From: Hyphomicrobiales bacterium
GTDB lineage: Bacteria > Pseudomonadota > Alphaproteobacteria > Rhizobiales > S144-23
Assembly (NCBI GenBank): GCA_015494375.1
Contig: WGBL01000136.1
Coordinates: forward strand, 1-14,311
Length of the DNA: 14,311 bases
Direction: 5' to 3'
The position numbers and the translations under genes were made by a program. A model generated the notes under the pieces. It made no database searches. It was given only the letters and a program-made list of their open reading frames with translations, and was not told where the DNA came from. Shown piece after piece: positions 14,261-14,311 of this stretch; the stretch's first letter is position 1, and each line of letters starts with the position of its first letter.

Positions 14261-14311
14261 ATGCATATGCGCGCAATTGATCCACACCGCCGCACGGCTC
14301 GGGCCTGTCGA
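14261..14311 (+). CDS. Possible 5' end of the next gene (surA expected by order)
   Basis: ATG at 14261 is preceded by GGAG with a 9-base gap and opens a frame running off the window edge (17 codons, basic: Met-His-Met-Arg-Ala-Ile-Asp). A second ATG lies at 14267. In many proteobacteria surA, a periplasmic prolyl isomerase and chaperone for LptD, follows lptD. A basic start could lead into a signal peptide. Nothing in the visible residues identifies the product. Confidence 0.25.
   Translation, partial: MHMRAIDPHRRTARACR

Overview
This is a high-GC Gram-negative chromosome segment, best explained as an alphaproteobacterium, probably near the Rhizobiales/Rhodospirillales, though I cannot place it further. 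The grounds are gene families and order read from translations: an FtsL/FtsI division pair, a MarR + OmpR-type response regulator + EnvZ-type kinase stack divergent from a branched-chain aminotransferase, and an overlapping lptF-lptG-lptD operon divergent from pepA. G or C fills most third codon positions in all the genes. A composite intergenic repeat of a style common in alphaproteobacteria lies at 6681-6817.

Layout. 1-106 is probably the 3' tail of an upstream gene (rsmH expected), frame undecided. 174-2209 holds ftsL and ftsI (septal peptidoglycan transpeptidase), joined by a TGATG stop/start overlap. The division and cell wall cluster then stops: murE does not follow, and a convergent minus-strand block begins after a hairpin-rich gap. 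That block (5223 down to 2314) is marR-type regulator, OmpR-type response regulator and EnvZ-type histidine kinase. The first two overlap; about 200 bp containing a 13-bp triplicated repeat separates the regulator from the kinase. A perfect 8-bp inverted repeat straddles the marR-type start codon. A 435-bp divergent gap with several tandem duplications leads to ilvE (5659-6549, plus). A 460-bp convergent gap with the composite repeat and a probable terminator separates ilvE from pepA (8584-7010, minus). A 785-bp divergent gap full of short direct repeats precedes lptF (9370), lptG and lptD. The window ends in an 18-bp tandem repeat and possibly the first codons of the next gene (surA would be usual).

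How it works together. Two envelope themes frame the window: septal wall synthesis (FtsL recruits and regulates, FtsI crosslinks) and lipopolysaccharide export (LptF/LptG inner-membrane permease, LptD outer-membrane translocon). Between them lie a membrane-sensing signalling set and two metabolic enzymes of amino-acid turnover (IlvE, PepA).

I found no exotic defence, mobile or biosynthetic system. What deserves a second look is the interrupted division cluster, the regulator stack with its start-codon palindrome, and the fact that most of the long gaps carry their own short tandem duplication.
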